Shown here one piece after another: positions 12,181 through 23,937 of a DNA stretch of 64,000 bases. Each line of letters opens with the position of its first letter. Position 1 is the stretch's first letter. The notes beneath the pieces were generated by a model. That model worked only from the letters and a program-made list of their open reading frames with translations. It made no database searches and was not told the DNA's origin. Position numbers and translations under genes: made by a program. The stretch is from Stenopsyche tienmushanensis (Eukaryota > Arthropoda > Insecta > Trichoptera > Stenopsychidae). The stretch is from the NCBI GenBank assembly GCA_008973525.1, contig WACJ01000357.1, positions 124,001 through 188,000 on the forward strand. The letters are read 5' to 3'.

Positions 12181-12600
12181 ACAGAAATGTTCAATGCAAA
12201 AAACAGTGGTTTGATAAAGATCAACCACCTTTACAAGATTCTAAAGCCAATATTCATGGAAAAAAATATTATGTGTATGGTGGGATCGTCGAGAGCGTCA
12301 TACTGTTACACAATAATGCAAAACCGCATACAGTAAAGTTAACACAATTTTTTTTCCTGGAACTTGGGTAGTCTGTCTTACCACATCCCCCATACTTGCC
12401 CCAATTGATCACCACATATTCTGTTCTTTGCAGAATACCACATATTTATCTAAACCTGCTATATTTTATGAAAATGGTATTGATAAGTTACCAATAAAAT
12501 ATTAGAAAATTATCACTAATAATGCTGAACATGTAATAGAGTAATATTGCTTTGTTATTTTGTTGAAGCTAAATAAATGTTTGAAAAAAAAAATCGGCAA
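12181..12600 (+). pseudogene. mariner transposase relic M1
   Basis: Frames joined only by shifts show 'KKILCVWWD' (matching the mariner signature around 'vWWDwkG'), then 'HNNAKPHTVKLTQ' (family: HqDNArPHt), then 'SVLPHPPYLPQL' (family: vLPHPPYSPDL). The part between the WWD motif and the second catalytic region is deleted. Two catalytic aspartates are lost: the D of HqDNA is N, and the D of SPD is Q. Several stops and frameshifts are present. It is a dead copy of a DD34D mariner element; both termini are unclear. Confidence 0.8.
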
Positions 12601-13204
12601 TTATTTATGACTCAACATAATACAAGTCGTTTTCGCACACATCTTGTACATGATGTATACCTGAATTAATTATTTTAGAGGTAAACAGTTGTTTGTAACT
12701 ATGATAAGGATATGAATTCTAAAATCTAACTTTAAAAGTTAATTGTAAATTTTCGCGTAACATAGAAATGCTCATTTTGTAAAGTTAATTATCTCAATAA
12801 AAAAATAAATAATACCTAATTTTATACTTATATACTTTTCTGGAATGCATGTCATAATCACGTATAACACGGATTCACATTACTATATTACACATAATTT
12901 GGCACGGGTGTAATGAATTCTTCTCTAAAAACATCATTTAAGATTAAACAGAGGCCAATTTTTTTAAAATTATGAACTATGAATGAAGCGAATTTAAATT
13001 ATTGTCCACCTAAAAGTATTTTCGTATTGAATGCATGTTTCCATTTATAAAATTACAGTATCAAAGAAAAATAGACAAGCGTGACCATATGATCACGCAA
13101 TAGATTGCATGATTGATCCTTGTCTGTTCGATCTCAGCTTGTGTTCAGACACGGTGAAGACAGAACTATTGGTCAGTTATATTAAAGAATAAAAAATCAT
13201 GATA
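12601..13204. other. AT-rich non-coding stretch
   Basis: A small imperfect palindrome at 13080-13101 ('gcgtgaccatatgatcacgc') has a near match at about 21910. Nothing else recognised. Confidence 0.45.
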
Positions 13205-13375
13205 TTTTATTAAGATTAACATCAAATTCGGCATTATATGCTGCTGTTTTTCGACCAGGAGTTGAACACCACCAAGACCATTATACCAAGGAATTATTCA
13301 TTATAAATTTATGAAATCTGGCGAGACAATAATTGCAGATATGTATTGTCAGCAATTGGAAACGACCCTATAAGG
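13205..13375 (+). pseudogene. mariner transposase relic M2
   Basis: One frame gives 'GIIHYKFMKSGETI' followed by 'ADMYCQQLE', a close match to the mariner segment 'kGiiyYElLk.getI.a..YcqQL'. Upstream sequence ('MLLFFDQE') is consistent with the preceding strand but shifted. Only this core of the transposase survives. It is on the same strand as M1, but the order (a WWD region again, after a C-terminal half) shows it is a separate insertion or a rearranged copy. Confidence 0.75.
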
Positions 13376-13439
13376 CGATGAAGACGTCTGATAAAAATTA
13401 GGGAATTCAAATGCTAAATGCTGTAGCATAAATTATAAA

Positions 13440-13565
13440 AAGTCGTTTGAAATCGTTCAACGAATCCATCACAAGACCATATTGCGCCTATTTATAGGCA
13501 ATTTGTACAGCACGCGTGTACATGATGTGGTATGCTAAATCGTCAAATATCAACCCTTGATGGTT
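13440..13565 (+). pseudogene. Possible jockey-like LINE RT tail
   Basis: The frame reads 'SFEIVQRIHHKTILRLFIGN' and then 'YSTRVHDV'. In jockey-type LINEs the end of the reverse transcriptase has an 'iqRfQ.K.LR.i..apWY....ihrDL' region. The spacing of R, K, LR and the 'YxxRxHDV' stretch is suggestive but the fragment is short. Confidence 0.3.
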
Positions 13566-13989
13566 ACTGGGGTGCTTTAATAAATAAATATAGCTTTATC
13601 CTTTAACACCGCGCCCGGATGATACAGAATAATTTAATTAGGTCTCAAAAAGAGAAACACGCTTCTAGAAAAATCCCAATGCACGTTCGCAAATCTTGTT
13701 AGCGCCGTTAACGAACACGCAACATAGCGACGCTATTATAGCAACCCACTCACATTTTTTCCAGATACAATAAACATGTATCGAAAATAGCTTATTCTAT
13801 GAAACTGCTATCATAGAAGATTGGTAGGTGGTCTTTCCGCACGTTATATTGTGTTTATTATAATCTTACTACACAAAGCTTTATTTAAAATTTGTTACAC
13901 CAAGGAATTATTTGCAATGGATATAAGATAAATATTGGAATTAGGCGACAAATATCAGGCTGTAACATATCAAACTGTTCAATAAATCA
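13566..13989. other. Non-coding stretch
   Basis: Nothing firm. 'caccaaggaattatttgc' at about 13898 echoes the M2 sequence at about 13267 and may be another scrap of mariner. Confidence 0.4.
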
Positions 13990-14440
13990 AAATTTATTGA
14001 ATAATATATGATCTATTCTGTTCTATTACCTTTCTTCATCTCTCCGAAAGTCTCATAATGTCTTCTTGCCAAAATTTCCCAGGTTTGTTGGCAAAATATT
14101 GATCAAGGTACATTTTTATATCATTTTTTGAATTAAATTTTTTACCACGTAAATAATTTTTCAATGGAAAAAATAAATAATAATCTGAAGGGGCAATGTA
14201 CGGAGAGTATGGAGGATGAGGTAAAACATCCCAGTCAAATGATAATAATTTATTTCTGACTGACGTTATTGAGATGAAAAACAACAACTCGTCTGTTCGC
14301 TAATTCTGGCCGTTTTCTGGAAATTGCATCCTTTAGATTGTCTAGTTGGAAACAATATTTGGTTGAATTGATCGTTTCACCTTGCTGAAGTAGCTCATAA
14401 TAAACAACCCCCTTCCAATCCCACCAAATGCATAGCAAAA
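13990..14440 (-). pseudogene. mariner transposase relic M3, C-terminal half
   Basis: This is the best-preserved mariner copy. Reading from 14438 down, the minus strand gives 'MLCIWWDWKGVVYYELL', 'GETINSTKYCFQLDNLKDAI' and 'KRPELANRRVVVFHLNN'. After a frameshift near 14265-14285 it gives 'WDVLPHPPYSPYIAPSDYY' and a stretch ending 'FWQEDIMRLSER'. The order and spacing match the second half of a DD34D mariner transposase. Two catalytic positions are changed: D of HqDNA is N and D of SPD is Y, so it cannot be active. The N-terminal half is absent. Confidence 0.92.
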
Positions 14441-16104
14441 CTTTTTTTGGAATTCAAATAAAAATCCTTTTATCAAAAGAAATACAAAATTTAATAGAAA
14501 ACTACACAATTATTAAGCTCCATCCAACAGAGTGTATAAAGATCAATAAGAAAATGGTAATTAACAATGATGACGAAGAAAACTTATCTAATATTGATAA
14601 TATGATATTTTTGATCATTATTTCAATAAATTTGTATTGATTTCGATCTTATATTGGAATTCAATCCAATTTTTTTGGTACTGTTCTATGTTTCGTATAG
14701 TACATCATCGTTTCGGAAGACAATGCTCATGTTATATGGATGTTACCAAACATGTGTATGTGATCGCATTGCGTTTCAATGTTTTCCATAGTATATTTGT
14801 ACTGACCATGTGCAACTTGAAAGCATCACGGTGTTAATTTAGCCTACCGAAAGCTTTGGCTTCATTTCAAAAATGACATCAGTAATGTCAGTGTGTCATA
14901 TGCGCCGCTCTGGGAAACGAACAACACATATGTACTTGCCGTGAATGAATTTTGGCAACATCCAAAATTTTTACGAATCTACCTACTAATTTATGATAAT
15001 GTTACGGTTTAATACTGAATGAAACGTTTCTGGCACATGAAAAAACTATATAAACTCTCATTTCGATCATTCATCAAATTTACGAAGCGCCACATGTTCA
15101 ATCCCATCGAGAGATCTTTGAAGAGATCACGTGGATGAATTCATGCATATCAATGGAGGCTTTGATCCTCTTCACTCTTTCGAATCGACTTGTTGAATCC
15201 AAGAAGAGCACAGTCCATAAAACTGATATAATTTTATGTGTGCGATTCGTGCTATTATAATCGCGATTTTTTATAATAAAAGAAGCAAATCTCGTGTGTT
15301 AACACGATATGATAATATATTAAGTATTTCGGGTTGGAACATATCCAAATTCCGATACAAAAACTCTACATTTTGATACGTAAATGTGAATGATAATTGT
15401 CTATTATGTATTCGGGAGACAAACAAGCACGAAAATAAAGAACTATTTAACACATGTACTATTTTTTTCTTGTCCCCAAAAATAAACGACTTGATTAAGT
15501 GGCCCATATAAATTACAATTATTCTACGCAGAATATGATTAATCTTCTTCCAGTGGCAGATTTGTAAATTTATGGACAACATTTGGAGACCCCCCTCTTG
15601 TTACTTATATAAATTATAATCCGGAAATTAGAACTGAAATTATATCATCGCAAAATCTTAATAAATATGATTTGATTTATTATTATCGTGCAAATTGGTA
15701 AGCTTTTTTCGGAAATTATATATTTTTCACAAGGAAAATTTGATATAAAATATAGAAAAATTCTTTTCATCTTGTATAATTGGATCCTTACTTATAGAAT
15801 TCATAGGATAGGCTTCTTGGTATGAACAAAAAGTACTGCCTACGATTTATAAAATTTGTATAATTATTTTAAACATAATAAATGTATAAAAATATGTAAT
15901 ATTTATCAAAAACACAAAATTAAAGTACATATTTTCATGGTTATAATTAAGCATGAGTTTGAAAATATCGGCTACAAAATTTATTATTCATTTAATGGCT
16001 CTTATGCGAGATGTTTTTCAAATATTACGTCAGTATTTACCCATAATCCTCATAAGCCCAAAATCTCTATTAATTTATTATCTATTATATATATCTACAG
16101 TCAA
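14441..16104. other. AT-rich non-coding stretch
   Basis: Frames of up to about 100 codons (for example 15271-15582 minus) contain no recognised domain. No shared repeat was noted. Confidence 0.45.
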
Positions 16105-16765
16105 CTCTCGATTTGCTAAGACATGAGGGCTATGGAAAGAAGCTGGCCAGGGTCATAATCGCTGGAATCCCCCCGCTGGATCTTCAGGCAAAGAAGAGGG
16201 CCTTGGACTACAAATATCCCAAAAATCGCAGGAAACACGACCAGAAACTGAAGGAAGCCTGGGAACAAAGATGAGATCAGTCCAGCAAGGTGGACCCATC
16301 GACTTATCACGGTCGGTGTCGGTGGAGGGCCCGAAAATATGGTGAAACGACTTACTGATTGACGCAAGTGCTCACAGGACATGGATGTTTCGTTTATGAT
16401 CATGAGGCTTGGACACCCCAGAGGAACACGTTGAAACAAGCACTCGGGGTAGCTGAGCTTAACGTCGAGAACATGGTCCACAGCATGATGGTGAGCAAGA
16501 AGAACTGGGGTCTTTGGCGAGATTACGTTGAAGAAATCATGAGCACCAAAGAGAGCAGTGAAAGAGAGAGACGCAGAGCGGCTTTCCAATTCTAGAATAG
16601 GGTCAAACACAGGACCAGACTACTTGTCCCTCCGAAGCAATGTGATAAAAAATACCGGAGGGACAGAGAAGGCAAGGGAGGGATTTAGTCAGTATAAATC
16701 AGACACTACCTGGGATTTAGCCCTAGAGTGTCTTATGCAAGATTTCACTCCCACAGGAAAAAAGT
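16105..16765 (+). pseudogene. R1/I-type LINE ORF2 C-terminal relic
   Basis: A single plus frame, broken by two stops before about 16350, carries 'EAWEQR', then 'LTQVLTGHGCF', and then 'MVSKKNWGLWRDYVEEIMST' followed by 'KESSERERRR'. The motif 'ltQ.LTGHGcF..Yl' and an end rich in 'KE..ERERRR' are characteristic of the region downstream of the reverse transcriptase in R1/I-group non-LTR elements. The expected C..C...DT..H..  segment is damaged. The copy stops where a Tigger-like terminus begins at about 16762. The RT and endonuclease are missing. Confidence 0.8.
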
Positions 16766-18000
16766 AGACTCTCGATTATCCGGGCTAATGCTAAGGAGGA
16801 CGGACACGTATAACTGGAAAACACGGATTATCCAAATCATCAATTTTGTACTTGGTTTCGAATATATTATCATATTTGCTATACAAATTTTTGTTTCGTG
16901 TTTTTAATACTTTTTATTTATTAAGAAATACGCGCATAATTAAGCAGACAAGTTGCCGTTAGTAGTTAGTACTAAGCATTACCAAAATATAAAAATAATA
17001 TATACGAGTATATTAAAAAAGTTATTATATGATTATATTCAAATTCTCTTTGTTCAGTGTAATCTAGCAATCTTTCGACATAATGTAATCACTGGAGTCT
17101 TCTTCATTTGGAATAATACTCTCATTTTCTTCCTCTTGAGAAACAAAAGAAAGGATATCTGCATCATCCATGCATTCATAACCTGGACCATTTAAATCAT
17201 GATCGAGCTACTCCTCGATGTTTAGCCTATCCACGTTTTAAAAATATTTTAAATAAATCACATATTTCAATTATATCATTTCATTCTCTACAAACATTGA
17301 TCAATCTTCCTTGTTGTCATCTTCCTCAACAAGAGTTTTAAGAAGACTGTGACGATAAAGACATTTCATCGATACTATAACGTCTTGGTACATCGTGAAT
17401 AAAAATGTCACATTAAGGTGCAAAAATTTTGCAATCAAGAGTCCATCGCTTGTTTTCAATATGCTTTCGTTCGGATGAAAATGACCTTAATGCTTTCGAT
17501 GGCAATCCCTTATTTTTTAAAATCTTGTATCTCTGTAACCTATTTATTTTTGAACCAATCTTCAAAAATTCCCCTGTCCATCCGTATCCCTTTATGGCTA
17601 TAAAAATCGACAGGAAGATTTTTCATTGGAGCTCCCGAGGTTTATTTGCTTTACCAATCAACAAAAAAATGAGTTCCTGATGCATTTGCAGTATCTTATC
17701 ACCTCGAATAACAAGCAACAAGACGCGATTTTGTCCAGGTATTTGTTTTGGTAGTTAAAATAAGCATCATCCTTATCACTTTGAAGAGTTTTGTTTCTTT
17801 AGTCTTGACCTGTGTATATAACACCTCATGTAATGTTCGGGAATTGCCTCATTATCCGATCATTATCAATATCATCATATTTTTTAGTAGCGTGGTCATA
17901 TTGTTGTGTGCGATTCACAATCAAATAAAATTTTTCATCGCTTGTAAAATCCTTTTTGAAATTAGCCCAAATCGAAAAACAAACAATAAGAAAAATTATT
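16762..18000 (-). mobile_element. Tigger/pogo-like element, copy 1 (3' part)
   Basis: The terminus 'AGTAGACTCTCGATTATCCG' is shared with 28681 (copy 2). On the minus strand the transposase relic shows, in order, 'IGKANKPREL' (family: vIGKs.kPR.f), 'KGYGWTGEFL' (family: aWMt..if), 'HIENKRWTLDCKIFAP' in the region of 'vflPpNtTs', and the acidic C-terminal tail 'NGPGYECMDDADILSFV'. This order and the tail are typical of Tigger-type DDE transposases with a CENP-B-like DNA-binding domain. The frame is broken by many stops. The N-terminal half and the far terminus were not found. Confidence 0.8.
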
Positions 18001-18475
18001 AAGGAAAACTAATATTAATAAATTTTATAAAGATAGCAAAAATTTGGCCGTTGATTTGTGTCAAAGATTTCGTTTCCGTCAATTTGATAGCTGAATGAAA
18101 TACAAATTTGAATAAACATCACTAATATTTAATATTGTACACGATTTTGATTAAAAAATGCTTTAAATAAATACAGTTATTCATCTAAAAAAGATGTATC
18201 GATATATCTTATCATTTTGCTTCGCTGTCAAAGTATTATGTATTATTAATGGAAATATTTTCTCGAGATTTCGATTTGAAATATGTTAATTAGGAAGTAT
18301 TAAAAATGCCGGTTGTCCGAAATTTTCGCGAAATATTTCTGCAGAAAATACCCTCAAATAATCTAAATATTCAGAGCGCTTTAAACTCTCAAAAGGCTGA
18401 AAATAATTTATCTTTTAAAAGTTCTTTGTGTTGCGACTCCAGACTTCGGTATAATTAATTAGCGCAACCTTTTAA
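18001..18475. other. AT-rich non-coding stretch
   Basis: Nothing recognised; it may include decayed N-terminal sequence of the preceding Tigger copy. Confidence 0.4.
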
Positions 18476-18479
18476 AGAC

Positions 18480-18790
18480 ATTTTTAACTATTTTTCCACG
18501 ATTCGCTGATTCTCAAAGTGTTTTCGGGGGCGGATCGAGCGGAGAAAACGTTAGTCGTCTTTTATAATTAGTTATTAGTGATATTGTGTTAAAATAGAAT
18601 TGTGTTTGGTGGAATTTAATACCGTGTATTATTTTGGCTTTCTGCCTAGACGACGAATTTCAAAATTATATCGACTCGCGGGAGACATTGTGTGTTTCGA
18701 AACGTTTTAAAATAGTGTTAATAATTTCGAATCGTCGTTTCGACGGAAATCGGTATGTAATAAGGTCATGGGGTGAGTGTGTGGGGTTAA
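18480..18790 (+). promoter_or_regulatory. Candidate untranslated first exon with splice donor
   Basis: A GC-richer start ('gttttcgggggcggatcgag') leads into sequence of the style seen in insect 5' untranslated exons ('agttattagtgatattgtgtt', 'aaaatagtgttaataatttcg'). It is followed by donor-like sites 'cg/gtatgt' (about 18752) and 'ggg/gtgagt' (about 18774). The 65-codon frame at 18634-18831 runs through both donors and has no recognised domain. No promoter motif is decisive. This is inferred from style and splice consensus only; a random match is quite possible. Confidence 0.2.
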
Positions 18791-18794
18791 ATGG

Positions 18795-20785
18795 CGAACG
18801 ATCGATTGGCATGGTTAGTCAACGGTTTTGATGGAAAATTGGTTTTATTTCCTTTATACCACCGGATATACTGCGTTTTACTCCTAACCGAGAACTTCCG
18901 GAAATGTCACCGAGGAAATCCATATAGTGGTATATCGATTTTCATACATTTTGTGAAAATGTCCCATTAAATTAATCTGGGATATTATTGCATCGAATTG
19001 ACGGCGAAAGCTCATTTCAATGAGCTTTCACTGCATAATTAAGATAATATTTTATTACATAGCTATTATCTAATTTCAACGCAGTGTAAAATATCATAAC
19101 CATTATCCAGGTGCATACCTCTCAGCAGATGTTGCACTTATTAATCATTCCAGAAATAAACTCGAGTCCAGACTGAATTTATTAGTATACGTAATATTTA
19201 ATGAACTTACTAGAAACGCTACGTCTTCTTTAAATATAAGCTCGTAAAATGTAAAAAATCTTGAAAGCCAAATTGTTTGAAAGGATTGGAAATATTGAAT
19301 TTGGCATTTTTTACCACATTCTTATTTTAAACAGTGAACGTATTTCGTCGATTAAGATGATGCTATTTCGCTCTTGGCATTTAGTTCTATCGTAAAATTA
19401 TGCTCACTTTAAACATTAATTTTCATCACACCTAGGGTAGTTAATTTTATTATATGATAATGTCGACCATTAAATTTTATTGCATGGCTTAACTAAAATT
19501 ATAAACTATCTACTGGCTAACAAGAACAATTCATTTGAATTGCGCACGGCAAAAATTTATTGACCTATCATAATAATATATTGTAGAATTGCCACTATCA
19601 AATCCCGGTAAAAAATCATTCATTTTATCATATTTTATATTGTAAATTTATAAAAAAGCTAATAATATGCTTTGCAAGCTTTATTAGCTTTGAAAGATTA
19701 AACAGGAAAATACAGATAATATAAGATTTTTTGCGCTGTGTTTTTCTCAGTTATTAGTAAGACTTGCAATAACTAAAATAATGCAAACCTCAAATAGATT
19801 AGATAATTATTATTGGCCTTAATAATGGAGAAAGAAGATGATAATATACTTCGTGTTTTATGGATAATTAACAATGACATCGTAGTCAAGAAGATGCAGT
19901 TTTTATTAAAGAGTATTAAAAAATAGCTGAGAAGCAAAAACGAAGAAAGATCAATTTGAACAGAGGATAAGAAGTAATAATTTTAATATAATGACAAAAA
20001 CACTTTTATACGAAATCATGTTTTATACAATTTTTTGGAGCCAAACATGAACTTTTGCGAGGATTCAACAAAAACAGGCAAAACAACAGCTAATTGGCTG
20101 CAAGTCCTGAAATATCACATAATGGTTTTCGGTGTCGTCAGCAATTTTGGGCATGTTATGATTTAACAAATTTGTGAAGACGATCAGAGAGTGAATAAAT
20201 ATATGTCGACGTTTGAAGATATGTAGCAATCAAGGAGTGATCCTAAGATAACCCTTTGAGCATATTATCCCTGATAAATATCTTTAAATCTGATTTCAAA
20301 CTTCTTGGCTATTTTATATGGAGCGCGAATGAACAAATCGTTGATAAGACATACTGTATCAATAAAATGAGTTGAAGAAGTGATATGTTAGAGTTATTAA
20401 TATTTTCTATAATATAAGAATAATAGTATTGATTGAAACCCACTGGCATAAGTATATTTAAGATGCCTAGAATATATTACATAGTAATACTTCAACATAT
20501 TTTTGAATGAAGTACAAAAGAGCAATATTATTTTATCTGATTTTGTATATAGGATGCAAATTATATATCTTGTTTATTAAGAACTTTCATTATTGAACGC
20601 GGATGCTAGAAAACTTCCTTACTAATTTTGTTGAGGTAGAAAAAATAAGCATAAATCCTTGGGAAAAGGAAGCAAATCCAATGAATGTGAGAACTTAGAG
20701 AGTTTTATTTGTTGAGAATAAGTGCACAGTGTCTGAAGTACAAATTATTATAATATTATTGTTGTTTGTTTGAGAATATGATTAA
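18795..20785. other. AT-rich non-coding stretch
   Basis: Nothing recognised. Frames are short in all phases. Confidence 0.5.
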
Positions 20786-20789
20786 CAAA

Positions 20790-21165
20790 ACCATATAGAA
20801 ATCTATCATCCACCAGAACGTTTCATGTGGCATTGTGGCTTTCTTTAGTGATGAAGCAAATTCTCATTATTGTTAATAAACTTCGGGAATTTCATGAAAA
20901 GCTTTTAATACAGTGGTCGTTTTAGTATTAAATTTTTGAAAATTAATTAAATTTCGTTGTTTTAACTCGTTGCTTTATAGTCTTAGCATATATTCATCAA
21001 TAATACGCCTATCAACGAAGCTGAGATCGTGTCTCAAACAAACCATATACAGCGTTGTTGCTCAGACGTAGTCTGAATTATGTTAGCAAACACTTTAATC
21101 CCATCGTCGAATATAATTCCATCAAACGCTTACAAACCACGTGGCCATATTGAAATAAATATGCA
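20790..21165 (+). pseudogene. Tc1/mariner-type DDE transposase relic, family D copy 1
   Basis: The core 'FFSDEANSHY' matches the family signature 'fSDEAhFhl.G.vNkqN' and aligns with the same nucleotides at 37205 (for example 'gaacgtttcatgtg' and 'gatgaagcaaa'). About 230 bases further on, 'NEAEIVSQTNHIQRC' and 'RGHIEIN' resemble the family's C-terminal end ('i.eai..v...ml..v', 'nGaHIEh'). Stops and shifts are frequent. The family is a Tc1/mariner-superfamily transposase common in arthropod genomes; its exact clade name is from memory and uncertain. Confidence 0.6.
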
Positions 21166-21169
21166 CGTG

Positions 21170-22535
21170 AAAATCGAGATCTGAACTTTAATTTTATCTC
21201 ATTTTGCCGACGGAAACTTTATCGAATTTCGACATAGAAAATCTCATTCAGGTTGACGTATAACCTGAGTAAAGTTTCACCTAATTACTTAGAGCCCCGA
21301 AAGAGGAAGGAAACAAGTAAAAGCTTAGCAACTACAACCGCAACTGATTGGGCACGTATAATTTCTAAGGCTTTGCAATAGAAAACTTTCGAATCGATAC
21401 TCTAAGGCTTATATAGAAAGCTCTCGTTTCTACGGCTCACAACAAAACTAGAACCTTCGTCGGATCCCACCTTTGTGCTTGCTGCTGCGACGTCGTCTCT
21501 TTGTATGAAATGCTTTCGCACGAACTCTTCCATTCATCGAAATATAATATTATTTTTGAATTTAGAATTTCCATGCCTCGGCAGAATACTTGATTGAAAA
21601 GTGGCGCACACACCACGCTTATGATGGCTTATGAAAATATCGATAAAACGGACACAATCGCTCCATGAATTATTATATATTTCAAATAGTACCAAAAGAT
21701 CATCATCAATAAAGCAAATATGAACAATTAAAAGCGTGATCATATGGTAACGATAAACATCATCCAAATTGTTCGACTTTGTATCAGGATTCTCCAGAGT
21801 TCTTGGCTTATTGATTGAATCTCAGTAATTATTATAAAAAAACTAAGAATTTAGAATGAAAACAAACTTATAACAAAGATTTTATGGATTAAATTCGATT
21901 GAAAGCTTTGCGTGACCAAATGATCACGTTCATAATTACCCTAGTCAAATTAATTTGAGCACGTTATATTGTCTATAAATACTAGTATAATTATATTTTT
22001 CTACCAACATACATGTTATTATTAAATAATATTAGACACAAATTAAATTTAACAAAGCTTAAGATGCTATTCTATTTGAATAAAAAGCTTTTTCATTGTT
22101 ATGTGCATACATCTATGCTATTATCCTATATTTTGACTCATTTTGCTATGCTTTTTACAAATGATAGCTGACTTTTTTGACTTTCTTCCTCTATTACTTA
22201 GGGTTATCATTTGATGATTGAATAGACCATTCCTACTCATAATCCTACAGTTATGCTAATCTTCTTCTGTAATACTTTTAGCCTCCATTAAATTGTGCAC
22301 TCGTTTTATTGTATTGTATTCATATTATCGTGCTGTAAAATTCGTGTTTAGTTATTCAATCAATACTAATTACATACTTTATGAGATACAATCCAGTTTA
22401 ATGGCAAGGAAAAGACAAAAATCTGTTTTAAATTTATTGAAACTTATTGATTTGCTCATGTTTTCCTAATTTTGACGTCAATTTTAAATGATTTAAGCCA
22501 CTAATATATGTATTTTGCAGATAGTCTATGTATCA
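21170..22535. other. Non-coding stretch
   Basis: A somewhat GC-richer patch at about 21200-21540 ('gccgacggaaactttatcg', 'cgctgctgcgacgtcg'-like sequence) may be non-coding functional DNA. The rest is AT-rich with nothing recognised. Confidence 0.35.
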
Positions 22536-22539
22536 TGCA

Positions 22540-22865
22540 CACCAAACAGTAATTTTTTTTTGGGTATACGCATATTTTCTAAATTACACGAGGATTTTCA
22601 CCACCTCAGATATGATAATTTTGCTTTTTGACGAATCCATCCATTGTGAAATAAGTTTCATCGCTAAACAAAATTTTGCTTGACAATAATGGATCTCTCA
22701 TTCGCTGTTCAATAATAATTTAAATGCATTGTTTCCGTGGTTAAAATTGTACTATTTTCAGCTAAAATAAAATGGCTTATGTCGTTCAAAAAGACGTCAC
22801 GTCTAAATATTATATAGTGCCGACATCTAAGCGTCGTATTTGGATGATTCTTTTTATCGTTGCTG
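22540..22865 (-). pseudogene. Tc1/mariner-type DDE transposase relic, family D copy 2
   Basis: The minus strand reads 'KILFSDETYFTMDGFVKKQN' and, after a stop, 'GGENPRVI' and 'VYPKK'. This is a clear match to the family order 'kI.fSDEahF.l.GfvNkQN', 'W..eNPr' and 'lhp.kvtVWc'. Upstream (22755-22865) a shifted frame carries 'NDKKNHPNT'-type sequence where the family has the linker before the DDE domain. It is a fragment only, with premature stops. Confidence 0.75.
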
Positions 22866-22979
22866 ACTTTTTGTATAAAGCCGTCAAGTAGGTGTTGATA
22901 ATAATGGAAAATAGTATTTCTTCATCGAAAGTACACATTGAATATTGTATAAGTCGGATGCAAACATACTTATCGGCTC

Positions 22980-23570
22980 TTGGCGCATTTCTTCCGTCTA
23001 AGATCCGAAGTCCGCGCCACCCCCAGCTCGAGAGCGTCTGTTATGGAATTTATATCGTATTTTTACTATCCTTTGTTTGCTTGCGCATATTACGTTATTA
23101 TATATCTTTATTTGCCGACGAAAATAAGCAAATATATAGAAGGAGAGAAGGGAAGTGGGTTCAAGTACTGGGGGCCATCTGGCTACTTGCGTCGGCTGCC
23201 GACAGTCAGGCCAATTGGAAATGTATTCTCCCCAAGAAGACGGCAAAGCAGATCTGATCATTCACAAAAGAAAATTAGAACGAATAAGGCGATTTTCCGC
23301 CAACGCAACTTTATGAAGAAGGCTTTTATGTGTGGCCTCCGAATTTTCCGTTCAGTTGTAGGAAGAGGCGACAGCCGTCTTCGCCAGAAAAAAATCACTC
23401 GAGCAAATTATCCCGATATTTTTATCAAAGGGCTCAGACCTTATTCAAGTCTCCTGCACAGGATGTCCTACATCAACACCGGCTCTGATGGGATTTTATT
23501 TTCTATCAAAATGAAAACTTTTCGGATTTCAGGGCGAAAGTCCTTAAGGGGGACGTTGACGGCGTGCTAA
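22980..23570 (+). other. Longest open frame in the window (196 codons), unrecognised
   Basis: It is open from the ATG at 22980 to the stop at 23568-23570. It is Arg/Lys-rich with a short hydrophobic stretch near residues 24-46 ('FISYFYYPLFACAYYVIIYL'). I recognise no domain. A second plus frame (22892-23257, 121 codons) and a minus frame (22998-23261, 87 codons) are open over the same DNA. This usually reflects low stop-codon density in a GC-richer patch and not real coding. No convincing splice sites flank it. I keep it as a possible exon or a regulatory block with a chance frame. Confidence 0.15.
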
Positions 23571-23937
23571 TAATACCTTGCGTCCTTCCACTGTATATAT
23601 TTGGCATTAAAAGATGATCCACACTATACAATACTATTTTGATTTTAATCACTGTACATTAAAATAAACAAATAATGCTACCAAGCTGAGCATGCAAGAG
23701 ATTTTCATGAAATGCTGAAGATTTCAATATTAATATTATTTCATACCTATTCAAAATAAAGGATGTGCAGATAATTGTATTGGAGGAATTTATTGAAAAG
23801 ACTCAACGTCTAGTAATTCAGAATAACTGTTTTCATCTACAATAAAGAGATGATGAGCTTTTTTATAAGAGAAGATCTATGAAAGTATTGCTTTTATTTC
23901 CATTTTTGAATGGAAATCGTTAGCTAAAAGATGAAGC
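23571..23937. other. AT-rich non-coding stretch
   Basis: Nothing recognised. Confidence 0.5.

Noticed and set aside
13080..13101. Small palindrome 'gcgtgaccatatgatcacgc' with a near copy at about 21910
   Set aside because: The shared part is about 20 bases and the flanks do not match; probably coincidence.
16116..16610. 164-codon open frame on the minus strand
   Set aside because: It is the antisense of the R1/I-type LINE relic, whose plus-strand motifs (LTGHGCF, ERERRR) explain the composition.
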